From assembly GCF_030403505.1 (NCBI RefSeq), contig NZ_JAUEMJ010000007.1:62001-126000 (forward strand): a stretch of 64,000 nucleotides of DNA. The letters are read 5' to 3'. This document shows positions 1 through 15,556 of this stretch, in pieces. This DNA is from Glycomyces tritici. GTDB taxonomy: Bacteria; Actinomycetota; Actinomycetes; Mycobacteriales; Micromonosporaceae. Each line of letters starts with the position of its first letter. The first letter of the stretch is position 1. The notes beneath the pieces were generated by a model. That model was not told the DNA's origin. It ran no database searches and was given only the letters and a program-made list of their open reading frames with translations. Made by a program: the position numbers and the translations under genes.

Positions 1-195
1 GATACGCCGAGCCCGGGGGCCCTGGCCGACCGCCTGCAGCCCTCCGCCGACACCGACGATGTCGAGATGGAGGTCGAGGAGGCCCTGGGCCGCCTCGAAG
101 CCCTGCCGGACCTGCCCGTCACCGAGCACGTCCAGGTCTTCGAAGGCGTCCAGCAGCGCCTCTCCGAGATCCTCAGCAACGTCGACGACGCCTAG
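1..195 (+). CDS. Conserved hypothetical protein upstream of tlyA (5' truncated)
   Basis: An open frame runs from the window edge to a TAG at 193-195, giving 64 visible residues. The end reads as an acidic helix-forming tail with a VTEHVQVFEGVQQRLSEIL-like segment. Small acidic proteins of about 60 residues with this type of C terminus sit directly upstream of tlyA in many actinobacteria (Rv1693-like), and the gap to tlyA here is 35 bp, so the two are probably co-transcribed. No function is known to me for this family. The true start is outside the window. Confidence 0.6.
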   Translation, partial: DTPSPGALADRLQPSADTDDVEMEVEEALGRLEALPDLPVTEHVQVFEGVQQRLSEILSNVDDA

Positions 196-230
196 CCTCC
201 AGACCCACTAGAAAGCACCGATCCCGCGCC

Positions 231-1019
<789 letters not shown>

Positions 1020-1028
1020 CGAAGGCCC

Positions 1029-2675
<1,647 letters not shown>

Positions 2676-2846
2676 TCACACCTGGCCAGATCGCTGAGCG
2701 GCTTGCCGCCCAAGGGAAGCCGGGGGCAGGTCTTTCATGCCGAACCGCTCGGTGCAAGCGTTATCCTGGGTATGCTCTCCGATACTCCCGGTGAAGGCGC
2801 CTGGAGTACAGTTCGAGGCCCTGTAACCGTCTGAGTAGGAGCGCGA

Positions 2847-3746
2847 GTGGAGCCGCAGCAGAAGCCGAGCCGAGTCCTCGTGGTGACGCACCCGCTCCGC
2901 CAGGACGTGGCCGAGCTCGCGGGCAAGCTCGCGGCCGCCCTGCAGGCGGAAGGCGTCGCCGTGAAGATCTGCTCCGGCGCGACCCGCTCGCTCCTGCGCC
3001 CCGACGCGCTCGTGGTCGGCGACGACGTCACCGGCGAGAACGCGGACCTCGTGCTCGCCCTCGGCGGCGACGGCACCGTGCTGCGCGCCGCGAAGGTCGC
3101 CGCGGAGGCCGACGTGCCCCTGCTCGGCGTCAACTTCGGCAAGGTCGGCTTCCTCGCCGAGGCCGAGACCGGCGAACTCGAGACCGTCGTCTCGCGCCTC
3201 CTCGCCGGCGAGTACACCGTCGAGGAGCGGACCGCGCTGGGCGTCGAGGCCATGGGCACCGACGGCGAGCAGCACCGCTCCTGGGCGTTCAACGACATCG
3301 CGGTGGAGAAGGCCGAGCCCGCGCGGATGCTCGAGCTGTACATCGAGATCGACGGCACCCGCATCTCCCGCTACGGCTCCGACGGCGTCGTGGTCGCCTC
3401 GCCGACCGGCTCGACCGCGCACGCGATGTCGGCCGGCGGCCCGGTGGTCTGGCCCGATGTGGACGCCCTCGTGGTGGTCCCCATGAACGCGCACGCCCTG
3501 TTCGCCAAGCCGATGGTGGTGCACTCCTCCTCGGTGATCCGCATCGGCGTGGAGTCGGTCGGCACCGAGGGCGCGCTCATCGCGGACGGCAAGGAGCTCA
3601 CCCGCCTCACGAGCGGCTCCACCGTCACGATCCGCCGCTCGGACCGACCGGTGCGCCTGGTGCGCATGTCCGGCCAGCCCTTCGCCTCCCGCCTGGTGTC
3701 GAAACTCTCTCTGCCCGTTGACGGTTGGCGTCACGGCCGCATCTGA
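2847..3746 (+). CDS. nadK: NAD kinase
   Basis: 299 residues. It phosphorylates NAD to NADP in the cytoplasm with ATP (or polyphosphate in actinobacteria). The GGDG motif is at residues 73-76 (LVLALGGDGTVLRA); the NE/D-type loop VNFGKVGFLAEAE and the glycine-rich conserved region DGVVVASPTGSTAHAMSAGGP follow. The GTG start is chosen because GTAGGAG lies 6 nt upstream. The C-terminal end overlaps a longer possible upstream extension of recN, but the better recN start lies past it, so the two genes are 58 bp apart. Confidence 0.95.
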   Translation: MEPQQKPSRVLVVTHPLRQDVAELAGKLAAALQAEGVAVKICSGATRSLLRPDALVVGDDVTGENADLVLALGGDGTVLRAAKVAAEADVPLLGVNFGKVGFLAEAETGELETVVSRLLAGEYTVEERTALGVEAMGTDGEQHRSWAFNDIAVEKAEPARMLELYIEIDGTRISRYGSDGVVVASPTGSTAHAMSAGGPVVWPDVDALVVVPMNAHALFAKPMVVHSSSVIRIGVESVGTEGALIADGKELTRLTSGSTVTIRRSDRPVRLVRMSGQPFASRLVSKLSLPVDGWRHGRI

Positions 3747-3791
3747 GACGCATCCGCCGCCGCTCGGCCGCCGATTGTCAGACGGACCGGC

Positions 3792-3797
3792 TAGGCT
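3792..3797 (+). promoter_or_regulatory. -10 element TAGGCT of a leaderless recN transcript
   Basis: TAGGCT lies exactly 7 nt before the GTG at 3805 and no Shine-Dalgarno sequence is present, so transcription should begin at or next to the start codon. The same TANNNT-N6/7-start arrangement recurs at five other genes in this window. No clear -35 is visible. Confidence 0.5.
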
Positions 3798-3804
3798 TCG
3801 AAGC

Positions 3805-5553
3805 GTGTTGGAGGAGCTTCGCATCCAGAATCTGGGCGTGATCGCTGACGCCACCTTGCCGCTCGATTCCGGCCTGACCTGCATCACCGGTGAAACCGGC
3901 GCCGGTAAGACCATGGTCGTGGCCGGTCTTGGTCTGCTGTTCGGCGGTCGTGCCTCCCGTGCTCCCCTCGGTGCTGACCGAGCCCTTGTGGAGGGTCGCT
4001 TCGCCGTGGGCGAGCACGCCCTCGAACTGCGGGAGCGCGCCATCGAGGCCGGGGCCGACCTCGAGGACGGCGAGCTGCTGCTAGCCCGCTCAGTGTCCTC
4101 TGAAGGCCGTTCGAAGGCCTGGGTCGGCGGCCGCTCCGCGCCCGTCGGCGTACTGGCCGAACTCGGCGAGCTGGCGATCTCGGTGCACGGCCAGTCGGAC
4201 CAGATGCGGCTGCTGCAGCCCGCCGAGCAGCGGGCCGCGCTCGACCGCTTCGCCGGGGCCGACCACGGCAAGGTCCTCGAGGCCTACCGCGCCGTCTTCC
4301 ATGAACTCGGCGCCTGCGCCGCCGAGCTCTCCCGCCTGCGCACCAGCGCCCGCGAGATGGCCCGCGAGGCCGACATGCTGCGCCTGGGCCTCGACGAGAT
4401 CACCGCCGTCGACCCGCAGGAAGGCGAGGACGCCGAACTCGCCGAAGAGGCCCGCCGCCTCGAGAACGCCGAGGCCCTGCGCCTCGCCGCCGCCACCGCG
4501 CACGGCGCGATCAGCGGCGACCCGGCCACCGGCGAAGGCGGCGCGACCGACACCGTCGGCGCCGCTGCGCGCGCTCTGGAGCACGACGCCCACGCCGACC
4601 CCAAGCTCGCCGAGTTCGCCGAGCGCCTCGCCGAGGCCGGCGCACTCCTCGCCGAAGCCGCCGTCGACCTCTCCGCGTACCTCGACGACCTCTCGGCCGA
4701 CCCGCAGCGCCTGGAGGAGATCTACCAGCGCCAGGCCGCCATGAAGACCCTGTTCCGCAAGTACGCCGAGGACCTCCCCGGCGTGCTGGCCTGGGCCGAG
4801 AACGCCACCAAACGGCTCGGGGAGCTCGACGTCTCCGACGAGCGCGTCGCCGAACTCGAATCGCAGCACGCGGAGCTCACCGCGCGGGCCGCCGAGCTCG
4901 CCGGGCAGCTGCGCGCCTCCCGCCGCGCCGCGGCCGAGCGCTTCTCCGCCTCGGTCTCGGCCGAGCTCAAAGGCCTCGCGATGCCGCACGCCGAGGTCAC
5001 GGCCGCGGTCGAGCCGCGTCCGGCCGGCCGCGGCGGCATCGACCTCACGGTGACCGGCGGCGACGAGATGACCGTCTCCGGCGCCACTGAGGACGGCGCC
5101 GACGAGGTCGAACTTCTGCTGCGCCCGCACCCGGGCTCCCTCCCCGCCGCCCTCCACAAGGGCGCGTCAGGCGGCGAGCTCTCCCGCGTCATGCTCGCGA
5201 TCGAAGTGGTCTTCGCCGAGATCGGCGGCCCGCCCGTCCTCGTGTTCGACGAGGTCGACGCCGGGGTCGGCGGCGGCGCGGCGATCGAGATCGGCCGCTG
5301 CCTCGCCAAGCTCGCCCGCCGCCACCAGGTGCTCGTCGTCACCCACCTGCCGCAGGTCGCGGCCTTCGCCGACCGCCACCTGGTGGTCTCGAAGGACACG
5401 TCAGGGGCCGTCACGGTCTCGGGCGTGCGCGTGGTCGACGACGCGGCGCGCGCACGTGAGCTTGCTCGCATGCTCGCCGGCATGCCCGATTCGCACCTGG
5501 GCGTGGCCCACGCCGAGGAACTGCTGGCAGAAGCGGCGAAGATGAAGTCCTAG
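3805..5553 (+). CDS. recN: DNA repair protein RecN (SMC-like ATPase)
   Basis: 582 residues. Walker A GETGAGKT is at residues 29-36; the middle is a long charged coiled coil (roughly 150-380); the C-terminal ATPase half holds the signature KGASGGELSRVMLAIEV and Walker B VLVFDEVDAGVGG. RecN is an SMC-like cohesin that acts at double-strand breaks in recombination repair. The frame is open 29 codons further upstream, but homologues begin with LEELRIQNLGVI, and the GTG at 3805 has a -10 element 7 nt upstream, so that start is preferred. A TTG at 3808 is a weaker alternative. Confidence 0.93.
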   Translation: MLEELRIQNLGVIADATLPLDSGLTCITGETGAGKTMVVAGLGLLFGGRASRAPLGADRALVEGRFAVGEHALELRERAIEAGADLEDGELLLARSVSSEGRSKAWVGGRSAPVGVLAELGELAISVHGQSDQMRLLQPAEQRAALDRFAGADHGKVLEAYRAVFHELGACAAELSRLRTSAREMAREADMLRLGLDEITAVDPQEGEDAELAEEARRLENAEALRLAAATAHGAISGDPATGEGGATDTVGAAARALEHDAHADPKLAEFAERLAEAGALLAEAAVDLSAYLDDLSADPQRLEEIYQRQAAMKTLFRKYAEDLPGVLAWAENATKRLGELDVSDERVAELESQHAELTARAAELAGQLRASRRAAAERFSASVSAELKGLAMPHAEVTAAVEPRPAGRGGIDLTVTGGDEMTVSGATEDGADEVELLLRPHPGSLPAALHKGASGGELSRVMLAIEVVFAEIGGPPVLVFDEVDAGVGGGAAIEIGRCLAKLARRHQVLVVTHLPQVAAFADRHLVVSKDTSGAVTVSGVRVVDDAARARELARMLAGMPDSHLGVAHAEELLAEAAKMKS

Positions 5554-5629
5554 CAAAGCGTCGCTCGCGGTGCCCGCCCCGGCGAGCCGTCGCCGCGGCG
5601 CGTGCGATCGGATGGCATGATGATGCACG

Positions 5630-6832
5630 ATGCGTGTACCTAGCTTGCGTTTGCCCGGGCGGAGCCCGGAGGGCGACCCCTCCGATGATCGGCTGGTCGG
5701 CACCGCCCGCCTCGACCGCCGTACGAAGCGGCTGTGCGGCCGGCTCGAACCCGGCGACATCGCCATCATCGACCACGTCGACCTCGACCGGGTCGCCGCC
5801 GACACTCTGGTCGGCACCGGCGTCCCGGTGGTCGTCAACGCCTCGAAGTCGATCTCGGGCCGCTACCCGAACCTCGGCCCCGAAGTGCTCGTCAAGGCCG
5901 GGATCGTCCTCATCGACGGCGTCGGCGACGAGATCTTCGACCGCGTCCGCGAGGGCCGGTCCGTCTCGGTGGACATCGAGACCGGGGAGATCTTCTCCGG
6001 CGGCGACCTCATCGCCGAAGGCGCGGTCCAGACCGAGGCCACGGTCGGCGCCGACATGGAGGCCGCCAAGGAAGGGCTCTCGATCCAGCTCGAGGCCTTC
6101 GCGGCCAACACCATGGAGTACCTCAAGCGCGAGCGGGACCTCCTGCTCGACGGCGTGGGCGTGCCCGATGTGAAGACCTCCTTCAACGGCCGCCACGCGC
6201 TCATCGTCATCCGCGGCTACAACTACAAAGAGGACATCGACGTCCTCCGCCCCTACATCCGCGAGTTCAAGCCCGTGCTCGTGGGCGTCGACGGCGGCGC
6301 GGACGCGCTCCTGGAAGCCGGCTACACGCCCGACATGATCGTCGGCGACATGGACTCGGTCTCCGACGACGCCCTGCGCTGCGGCGCCGAGATCGTCGTC
6401 CACGCCTACGCCGACGGGCGCGCCCCCGGCATGGAGCGGATGGACAAGCTCGGGGTCCCCGCGATCCCGTTCCCGGCCGCGGCCACCTCCGAGGACATCG
6501 CGATGCTCATGGCCGACGAGAAGGGCGCCGAGCTCATCTGCGCCGTCGGCACCCACGTCACCATGGTCGAGTTCCTCGACAAGGGACGCGGCGGCATGGC
6601 CTCCACGTTCCTCACGCGCCTGCGCGTGGGCGGCAAGCTCGTCGACGCCAAGGGCGTCTCGCGCCTCTACCGCCAGGACATGTCGATCTCCGCCCTGCTC
6701 CTGCTCATCGTCTCCGGGCTCGCCGCGATGGCCACCGCCGTGGCCATCTCCACGGTCGGCCGCTCCTTCGTCGACGTCATCGCCGACTGGTGGGACGGAC
6801 TGCTCTTCCAAATCCAAAGGCTGTTCTCGTGA
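5630..6832 (+). CDS. steA: Putative cytokinetic ring protein SteA
   Basis: 400 residues, matching the Rv1697/SteA family. The N-terminal part (VGTARLDRRTKRLCGRLEPGDIAIIDH) is family-specific; the centre resembles a thiamine pyrophosphokinase fold (VLVGVDGGADALLEAGYTPDMIVGDMDSVSDDAL); one membrane helix lies at about 353-373 near the C terminus. In Corynebacterium SteA and SteB support cell separation through the peptidoglycan hydrolase RipA. The stop overlaps the start of steB by four bases (GTGA), so the pair is translationally coupled. The start has no clear RBS; CATGAT 8 nt upstream may be a -10 for a leaderless message. Confidence 0.9.
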   Translation: MRVPSLRLPGRSPEGDPSDDRLVGTARLDRRTKRLCGRLEPGDIAIIDHVDLDRVAADTLVGTGVPVVVNASKSISGRYPNLGPEVLVKAGIVLIDGVGDEIFDRVREGRSVSVDIETGEIFSGGDLIAEGAVQTEATVGADMEAAKEGLSIQLEAFAANTMEYLKRERDLLLDGVGVPDVKTSFNGRHALIVIRGYNYKEDIDVLRPYIREFKPVLVGVDGGADALLEAGYTPDMIVGDMDSVSDDALRCGAEIVVHAYADGRAPGMERMDKLGVPAIPFPAAATSEDIAMLMADEKGAELICAVGTHVTMVEFLDKGRGGMASTFLTRLRVGGKLVDAKGVSRLYRQDMSISALLLLIVSGLAAMATAVAISTVGRSFVDVIADWWDGLLFQIQRLFS

Positions 6833-7758
6833 TCAACTTCCGCTACCACCTGGTGAGCCTCACCGCGGTCTTCCTCGCCCTCACCGTGGGCCTGATCCTC
6901 GGCACGGCCGCCCTCAACGGCCCCGCCATCGAGGCCTTCGAGAGCAACATCCAGAGCCTGCGCGACAGCAACGAGCAGCTGCGGGACCAGGCCGAGCAGA
7001 TGGAGAAGGACCTCGAGGACGACCAGGCGTTCGCGAACGCCGTCGCCCCGTCCTACCTCGCCGGGCAGCTCACCGCGAAGAACGTCCTCGTCGTCGCCCT
7101 CCCCGGCGCCGACACCGCCCAGGTCGACGGCACCGTCGAGATGCTCGGCTACGCCGGGGCCACCGTCTCCGGCCGGATCTCGATCCTCGACGACTTCTTC
7201 GACCCGGCCAACACCGGCACCCTCGGCGACCTCGCCGAGCGCACCACCCCCGACACCATGACCACGCCCGTCACCTACGACGGCGTGACCGCGATGAGCT
7301 ACGTGCTCGCCGCCGTCACCACCGGCGAAGCCGCCGGGACGACCGTGACGGTCGCCCCCGCCGACATCACCACGGTCATCACCGGCCTCAACGAGCTGGA
7401 GATGCTCACCGTCGAGACCGCGCCCACGGGCGTCGCCGACGGCGTCATCATCCTCGCCGGACCCGGGTCCACCGACTCCGACGCCGTCGAGCGCAACGCC
7501 GGCATGGTCGCCCTCACCAACGAGTTCGCCGCCGACGACCCCACGGTCTACGCGGCCACGACCGACACCGGCGACGGCAACCCGATCAAGACGCTCCTGG
7601 CCGAGAACGCCGACACCGTCGCCACCGTCGACAACGTCGCCATCACCCAGGGTCAGATCGCCGCGGTCGCCGCGCTCGCCGATTTCATCAATACCGGCAC
7701 GGTCAACCACCTCGGCACCGGGGAGGGCGCTTCAGACCTGCTTCCCGGCGCGGCCTAG
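6829..7758 (+). CDS. steB: SteB/MctB family membrane protein (copper transporter-annotated)
   Basis: 309 residues. It starts with the family hallmark MINFRYHLVSLTAVFLALTV, a short cytosolic N terminus and one membrane helix (5-24), followed by a coiled coil (about 37-63) and an extracytoplasmic domain rich in T, A, D and V. Homologues are named MctB in Mycobacterium (copper resistance) and SteB in Corynebacterium (cell separation, forming a complex with SteA). Direct overlap with steA favours the SteB role. The GTG at 6829 is chosen because of the 4-base overlap and the exact match to the family N terminus. Confidence 0.9.
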   Translation: MINFRYHLVSLTAVFLALTVGLILGTAALNGPAIEAFESNIQSLRDSNEQLRDQAEQMEKDLEDDQAFANAVAPSYLAGQLTAKNVLVVALPGADTAQVDGTVEMLGYAGATVSGRISILDDFFDPANTGTLGDLAERTTPDTMTTPVTYDGVTAMSYVLAAVTTGEAAGTTVTVAPADITTVITGLNELEMLTVETAPTGVADGVIILAGPGSTDSDAVERNAGMVALTNEFAADDPTVYAATTDTGDGNPIKTLLAENADTVATVDNVAITQGQIAAVAALADFINTGTVNHLGTGEGASDLLPGAA

Positions 7759-7761
7759 TAT
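7756..7761 (+). promoter_or_regulatory. -10 element TAGTAT, leaderless start of the MraY-like gene
   Basis: TAGTAT overlaps the steB stop and is 7 nt from the ATG at 7769, with no RBS in between. This would start a separate leaderless transcript for the envelope cassette 7769-13713. Confidence 0.5.
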
Positions 7762-7768
7762 CGCGCCC

Positions 7769-8665
7769 ATGAGCCAGCTAACGCGCACGGTAGGGCGGGC
7801 GTTCATCGGAGGCCTCGCCGCGGGCGGCACGATCGCCGCGATCAGCGCCGTACGCCGCTCCAAGTGGGCGGCCGAACTGGAACGCGTCAACCACAAGGGC
7901 GACACCGTGTCCCTGGCCGAAGGCCCGGGGATCACCGTGGGCGCCACCGCAGGCGCGGTGCTGGGGGCGAACTCCCCGGCGTACGCCGCTGCCGCGGCCG
8001 CCGCAGGGCTCACCGCCGGAGCGGTCGGCCTTTACGACGACATCGCCGACGCCAAAGGCGAGAAGGCCAAGGGCTTCAAAGGCCACGTCGGCGCGCTCCT
8101 CAAGGGCCGCTTGAGCGCCGGCTTCATCAAGATCCTCGGCATCTCCACCGCCGGCATCGCCTCGGCCGCCCTCATCGACCTGCAGAACGGCGAACTCACC
8201 GACGAGCGCCGCCCGCTGGTGCGCCGCCTCTGGAACGTCGGCGTGGGCGGCGGCGTCATCGCAGGCGCCGCCAATGTGATCAACCTCTTCGACCTGCGGC
8301 CCGGCCGCGCCCTCAAGGTCGTCACCCTCGCCTCCGCGCCCCTGTCGCGCTCGGTCGGCGAGAACTCCCGCCGCCGCACCGCCGCGGGCGGCGCCAACAC
8401 CGCGCTCGCGGTCTCCGCGGCCGCGGGCGCCGCGATGGCCGACGACCTCGACGGCAAGACCATGCTCGGCGACGGCGGCGCGAACGCCCTCGGCGCGCTC
8501 CTCGGCCTCGCCTACATCGCCCGCACCGGCATGATCGGCCGCCACGTCGCCCTCGCGGGCGTCGCCGCCCTCATCGCCGCCTCCGAAAAAGTGAGCTTCA
8601 CGAAAGTGATAGCCGAGACGCCCGTGCTGCGGGAGTTGGACGAGCTGGGTCGGACGAAGTCTTGA
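7769..8665 (+). CDS. MraY/WecA-like polyprenyl-phosphate glycosyl-1-phosphate transferase family protein (divergent)
   Basis: 298 residues with multiple hydrophobic helices. Degenerate MraY/WecA signatures are in the right order: LYDDIADAKGEKAKGFKGH (DDxxK-like), NVINLFDLRPGRALK (NxxNLxD-like) and MLGDGGANALGALLG (GDxGxxxxG). Family members load a sugar-phosphate on undecaprenyl phosphate at the inner face of the membrane. The loops are shorter than in true MraY, the HxHH-type C-terminal loop is not evident, and this is not the mraY of the dcw cluster, so the substrate is unknown. The next gene (murJ) starts inside its stop codon. A flippase and a glycosyltransferase following directly support a lipid-linked glycan role. 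Confidence 0.7.
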   Translation: MSQLTRTVGRAFIGGLAAGGTIAAISAVRRSKWAAELERVNHKGDTVSLAEGPGITVGATAGAVLGANSPAYAAAAAAAGLTAGAVGLYDDIADAKGEKAKGFKGHVGALLKGRLSAGFIKILGISTAGIASAALIDLQNGELTDERRPLVRRLWNVGVGGGVIAGAANVINLFDLRPGRALKVVTLASAPLSRSVGENSRRRTAAGGANTALAVSAAAGAAMADDLDGKTMLGDGGANALGALLGLAYIARTGMIGRHVALAGVAALIAASEKVSFTKVIAETPVLRELDELGRTKS

Positions 8666-10371
8666 CCGAGACCCGACGCGAAGTCGGTCGTGCCGCCTCG
8701 GTCATCGGTGCGATCACCGTCGCCTCCCGCCTGGCCGGATTCGGCCGGACGATGGTGTTCACGTGGGCCATCGGCCTCGGAACGCTCGGCACCGCCTACC
8801 AGACCGCCAACTCCATCCCGAACATCATCTTCGAGCTCGTCGCCGGCGGCGCCCTCGCCGCCCTGGTGATCCCGCTCCTCGCCGCCCCGCTCGCCCGGAA
8901 CGACCCCAAACAGGTCAGCCATATCGCCTCGGCGCTGATGACCTGGGCGCTGACCATCCTCATCCCCGCCGGTCTGCTCGTGGCGGCCTTCGCGCGCCCG
9001 ATCATCGTCCTGCTGATGCCGGACAACAACGCGGTCGCCGACCCGATCGCCAGAGAAGCGACGATCGACGCCGCCACCGAGATGCTCGTCCTCTTCGCCC
9101 CCCAGATCCCGCTCTACGGGGTCGCGGTCGTCCTCACCGGCATCCTCCAGTCGCACCGCCGCTTCGCCTGGCCCGCCCTCGCACCGCTCCTCTCCAGCGT
9201 CGTGATGGCCCTGGTCTACGTGATCTACGGCGGGATCTCCGGACGCGAGTTCGAGGTCGAGAACCTGGGCCAGAACGGCATCGTGTTCCTCGCCCTCGGC
9301 ACCACCTGCGGCGTCGCCGTCCTCGCCGGCTGCCTCATCTTCCCGCTGCGCGGCCTCGGCCTCCATCTGCGGCCCGCCTGGCGGCTCGACACCCACGTCG
9401 CTTCCGGCCTGAAATCCCTCGCCATCGCCGGGGCCATTACCGTCGGCGCCCAGCAGCTGTGCCAGGCCCTGCTCATCCGCCTCGCCAACGGCAGCTCCGA
9501 CCCGGGCGCCGTAGCGGTCTTCACCGTCTCGCAGACTTTCTTCCTCCTGCCCTGGGCCATCCTCGCGGTCCCGCTCGCCACCGCCGCGTACCCCGTACTG
9601 GCAGAAGCGTTCTCACTCGGCGAGCATGACCGGTATCAGCGCCGCCTCTCCCAGACCGGCCGCGCGATCCTCCTGCTCTCCGGCCTCGGCGTCGCCGCGC
9701 TCGCCGGACTCGCCGAGCCCATCGCGACCGTCCTCTCCTCGGTGTCGGCCGACAAGAGCGACAACACCCAGATGCAGATCCAGGGCACCCTCACCGGCCT
9801 GGCATTCGGCCTCTTCGGCTACTCGGTCTTCGCGATCTACTCCCGCGGCCTGTACGCCATCGGCCGCAACAAGTACGCCGCCGGAGCTACCTCGATCGGC
9901 TGGGCCGCCGCCGCCGTGGCCGCCGTCGTCCTCTCCGAGAACATGCCCCTCGCCGACCGCACCCTCGCCCTCGCGATCGCCTGGTCGATCGGCATGACCG
10001 TCATCGGCTTGGCGCTCACCGCCGCCATCGCCCGCCACACCGGCGCCGCGAGCCTGAGAGGCATTCCCAGGGCCGCGCTGGCCACTGTCGTGGCCGCAGT
10101 CGCGGCCGTCCTGGCCTCCCGCGAGATCATCGCGCTGTCGGGCCATGCCGGCAACTTCTACTCGGCCCTCTGGCAAGGCGTCGTCGTCGGCGGCGCCGTC
10201 GCCGTCGTCTACCTCGGGGTCGCCGCGCTCATCGGCGGATCCGGTGTGGTGCGCCCCGTCTTGCGACGCGCTGGCATAATCCGAGCGTCTGAAGAACCCG
10301 ACGACAGCGCACTCGACGACAGCGCACCTGACGACCCAGTGCACGACGAGACCAGTGGAGCAGACAAGTGA
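8662..10371 (+). CDS. murJ: MurJ-family lipid II flippase (MVF/MATE-like)
   Basis: 569 residues, about 14 membrane helices. Conserved features include SRLAGFGRTMVFTWAIGLG and TAYQTANSIPNIIFELVAGG near the N terminus and a tail rich in Asp and Glu. MurJ proteins flip lipid-linked sugar precursors outward. The start is taken as TTG 8662, which overlaps the upstream stop as TTGA; the frame is open further upstream but only inside the previous gene, and homologues begin at this point. There is no C-terminal pseudokinase or extracellular domain such as mycobacterial MviN carries. Because actinobacteria usually keep a second murJ near the origin, this copy may serve another lipid-linked glycan. Confidence 0.85.
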   Translation: MTETRREVGRAASVIGAITVASRLAGFGRTMVFTWAIGLGTLGTAYQTANSIPNIIFELVAGGALAALVIPLLAAPLARNDPKQVSHIASALMTWALTILIPAGLLVAAFARPIIVLLMPDNNAVADPIAREATIDAATEMLVLFAPQIPLYGVAVVLTGILQSHRRFAWPALAPLLSSVVMALVYVIYGGISGREFEVENLGQNGIVFLALGTTCGVAVLAGCLIFPLRGLGLHLRPAWRLDTHVASGLKSLAIAGAITVGAQQLCQALLIRLANGSSDPGAVAVFTVSQTFFLLPWAILAVPLATAAYPVLAEAFSLGEHDRYQRRLSQTGRAILLLSGLGVAALAGLAEPIATVLSSVSADKSDNTQMQIQGTLTGLAFGLFGYSVFAIYSRGLYAIGRNKYAAGATSIGWAAAAVAAVVLSENMPLADRTLALAIAWSIGMTVIGLALTAAIARHTGAASLRGIPRAALATVVAAVAAVLASREIIALSGHAGNFYSALWQGVVVGGAVAVVYLGVAALIGGSGVVRPVLRRAGIIRASEEPDDSALDDSAPDDPVHDETSGADK

Positions 10372-11465
10372 GCCATCGCCGAATCGCCTTGGTGCTCGGC
10401 CCCTCGACAGGCGGCATCGGGACGCACGTCGCGTCGCTCGCGGCGGGCCTGGTCGAACGCGGCGACGCCGTCCTGGTCGTCGGCCCGCCCGAGACCGAGG
10501 AGCGCTTCGGCTTCCGCGCCAAGGGCGCCCGCTTCGCGTCCGCGCCGATCACGGCCAAGCCCTCGCCCGAACTCCCGCTCGCCTGGTGGTCGGCCCGGAA
10601 CGCCCTGCGCGGCATCACCGGCCGCGGCGTCGACCTCGTGCACGCCCACGGCCTCACCGCCGGGCTCACCGCGCTCGCGGCCCGCCCCAACGGCGCCGCC
10701 CTCGTCACCACCTGGCACAACCAGCTCATCACCACCGGGATCAAGCGCCGCGTCTCCGACCAGATCGAGAAGCGCCTCGCCCGCGGCGTCGACGTGGCCC
10801 TCGCGGCCTCCTCGGACCTCCACGAGCACCTGGTCGACCTCGGCGCCCGCGACGCCCGTCTCGCGCCCGTGGCCGCCCCGCCGCGGGTCGCCGTGAGCGG
10901 CGCCGGCGCAGTCCGCGCCGAACTCGGCATCGGCGACCGCCCGCTGCTGCTCTCCGTCGGCCGCCTGCACCCGCAGAAGGACTACGACACGCTCATCAGC
11001 GCCGCGCAGCGCTGGACCGCGCTCGACCGGCAGCCGGTCGTCGTGATCGCCGGAGACGGCCCCGAGCGGCCGCGCCTGCAAGGCCTCATCGACGCCTCCG
11101 GGGCCGACGTGCGCCTGCTCGGCCACCGCACCGACGTCGCCGAACTCCTCGCCGACGCCGACCTGGCCGTCATCTCCAGCCAGTGGGAGGCCCGCCAGCT
11201 CTTCGCGCAGGAGGTCATGCAGGCCGGCGTGCCGCTGGTGACCACCCGCACCGGCGGCATCCCCGAACTCGTGGGCGACGCCGCCCTCTACTTCGAGGTC
11301 GGCGACGTGGACGGCCTCGACCGGGCCGTGAGCGACCTCCTCGACGACCCCGCCCGCCTCGCCGCCTACGGGGAGAAGAGCCTCGCCCGGGCGGCCACCT
11401 GGCCCGACGAGGCCCAGATGCTCGACTCGCTCGACGCGCTGTACCTGGAACTGACGGGAAGATAG
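10368..11465 (+). CDS. GT4-type glycosyltransferase
   Basis: 365 residues of GT-B fold. The N-terminal half has STGGIGTHVASLAAGLVERGD (acceptor side) and HAHGLTAGLTAL. The C-terminal half has LLLSVGRLHPQKDYDTLI, VIAGDGPERPRLQGLI and QLFAQEVMQAGVPLVTTRTGGIPELVG, the nucleotide-sugar binding region with the second Glu of the EX7E motif region. It would transfer a sugar from an NDP-sugar at the cytosolic membrane face. GTG at 10368 overlaps the murJ stop by four bases. Acceptor and sugar cannot be read from the sequence; context suggests the lipid-linked product of the MraY-like enzyme. Confidence 0.85.
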   Translation: MSHRRIALVLGPSTGGIGTHVASLAAGLVERGDAVLVVGPPETEERFGFRAKGARFASAPITAKPSPELPLAWWSARNALRGITGRGVDLVHAHGLTAGLTALAARPNGAALVTTWHNQLITTGIKRRVSDQIEKRLARGVDVALAASSDLHEHLVDLGARDARLAPVAAPPRVAVSGAGAVRAELGIGDRPLLLSVGRLHPQKDYDTLISAAQRWTALDRQPVVVIAGDGPERPRLQGLIDASGADVRLLGHRTDVAELLADADLAVISSQWEARQLFAQEVMQAGVPLVTTRTGGIPELVGDAALYFEVGDVDGLDRAVSDLLDDPARLAAYGEKSLARAATWPDEAQMLDSLDALYLELTGR

Positions 11466-11472
11466 CGCCGCC

Positions 11473-15502
<4,030 letters not shown>

Positions 15503-15513
15503 GCGAACACGTA

Positions 15514-15551
15514 AAAGGCGGGCCGCTCCCCTCGGGGAGCGGCCCGCCTTT
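15514..15551. terminator. Bidirectional terminator between pyrG and the MFS gene
   Basis: A perfect 17-bp stem (15514-15530 with 15535-15551) around a CTCG loop. The stem begins with AAA and ends with TTT, so it can act on both convergent genes; the MFS stop is 5 bp beyond it. Confidence 0.9.
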
Positions 15552-15556
15552 CGGCA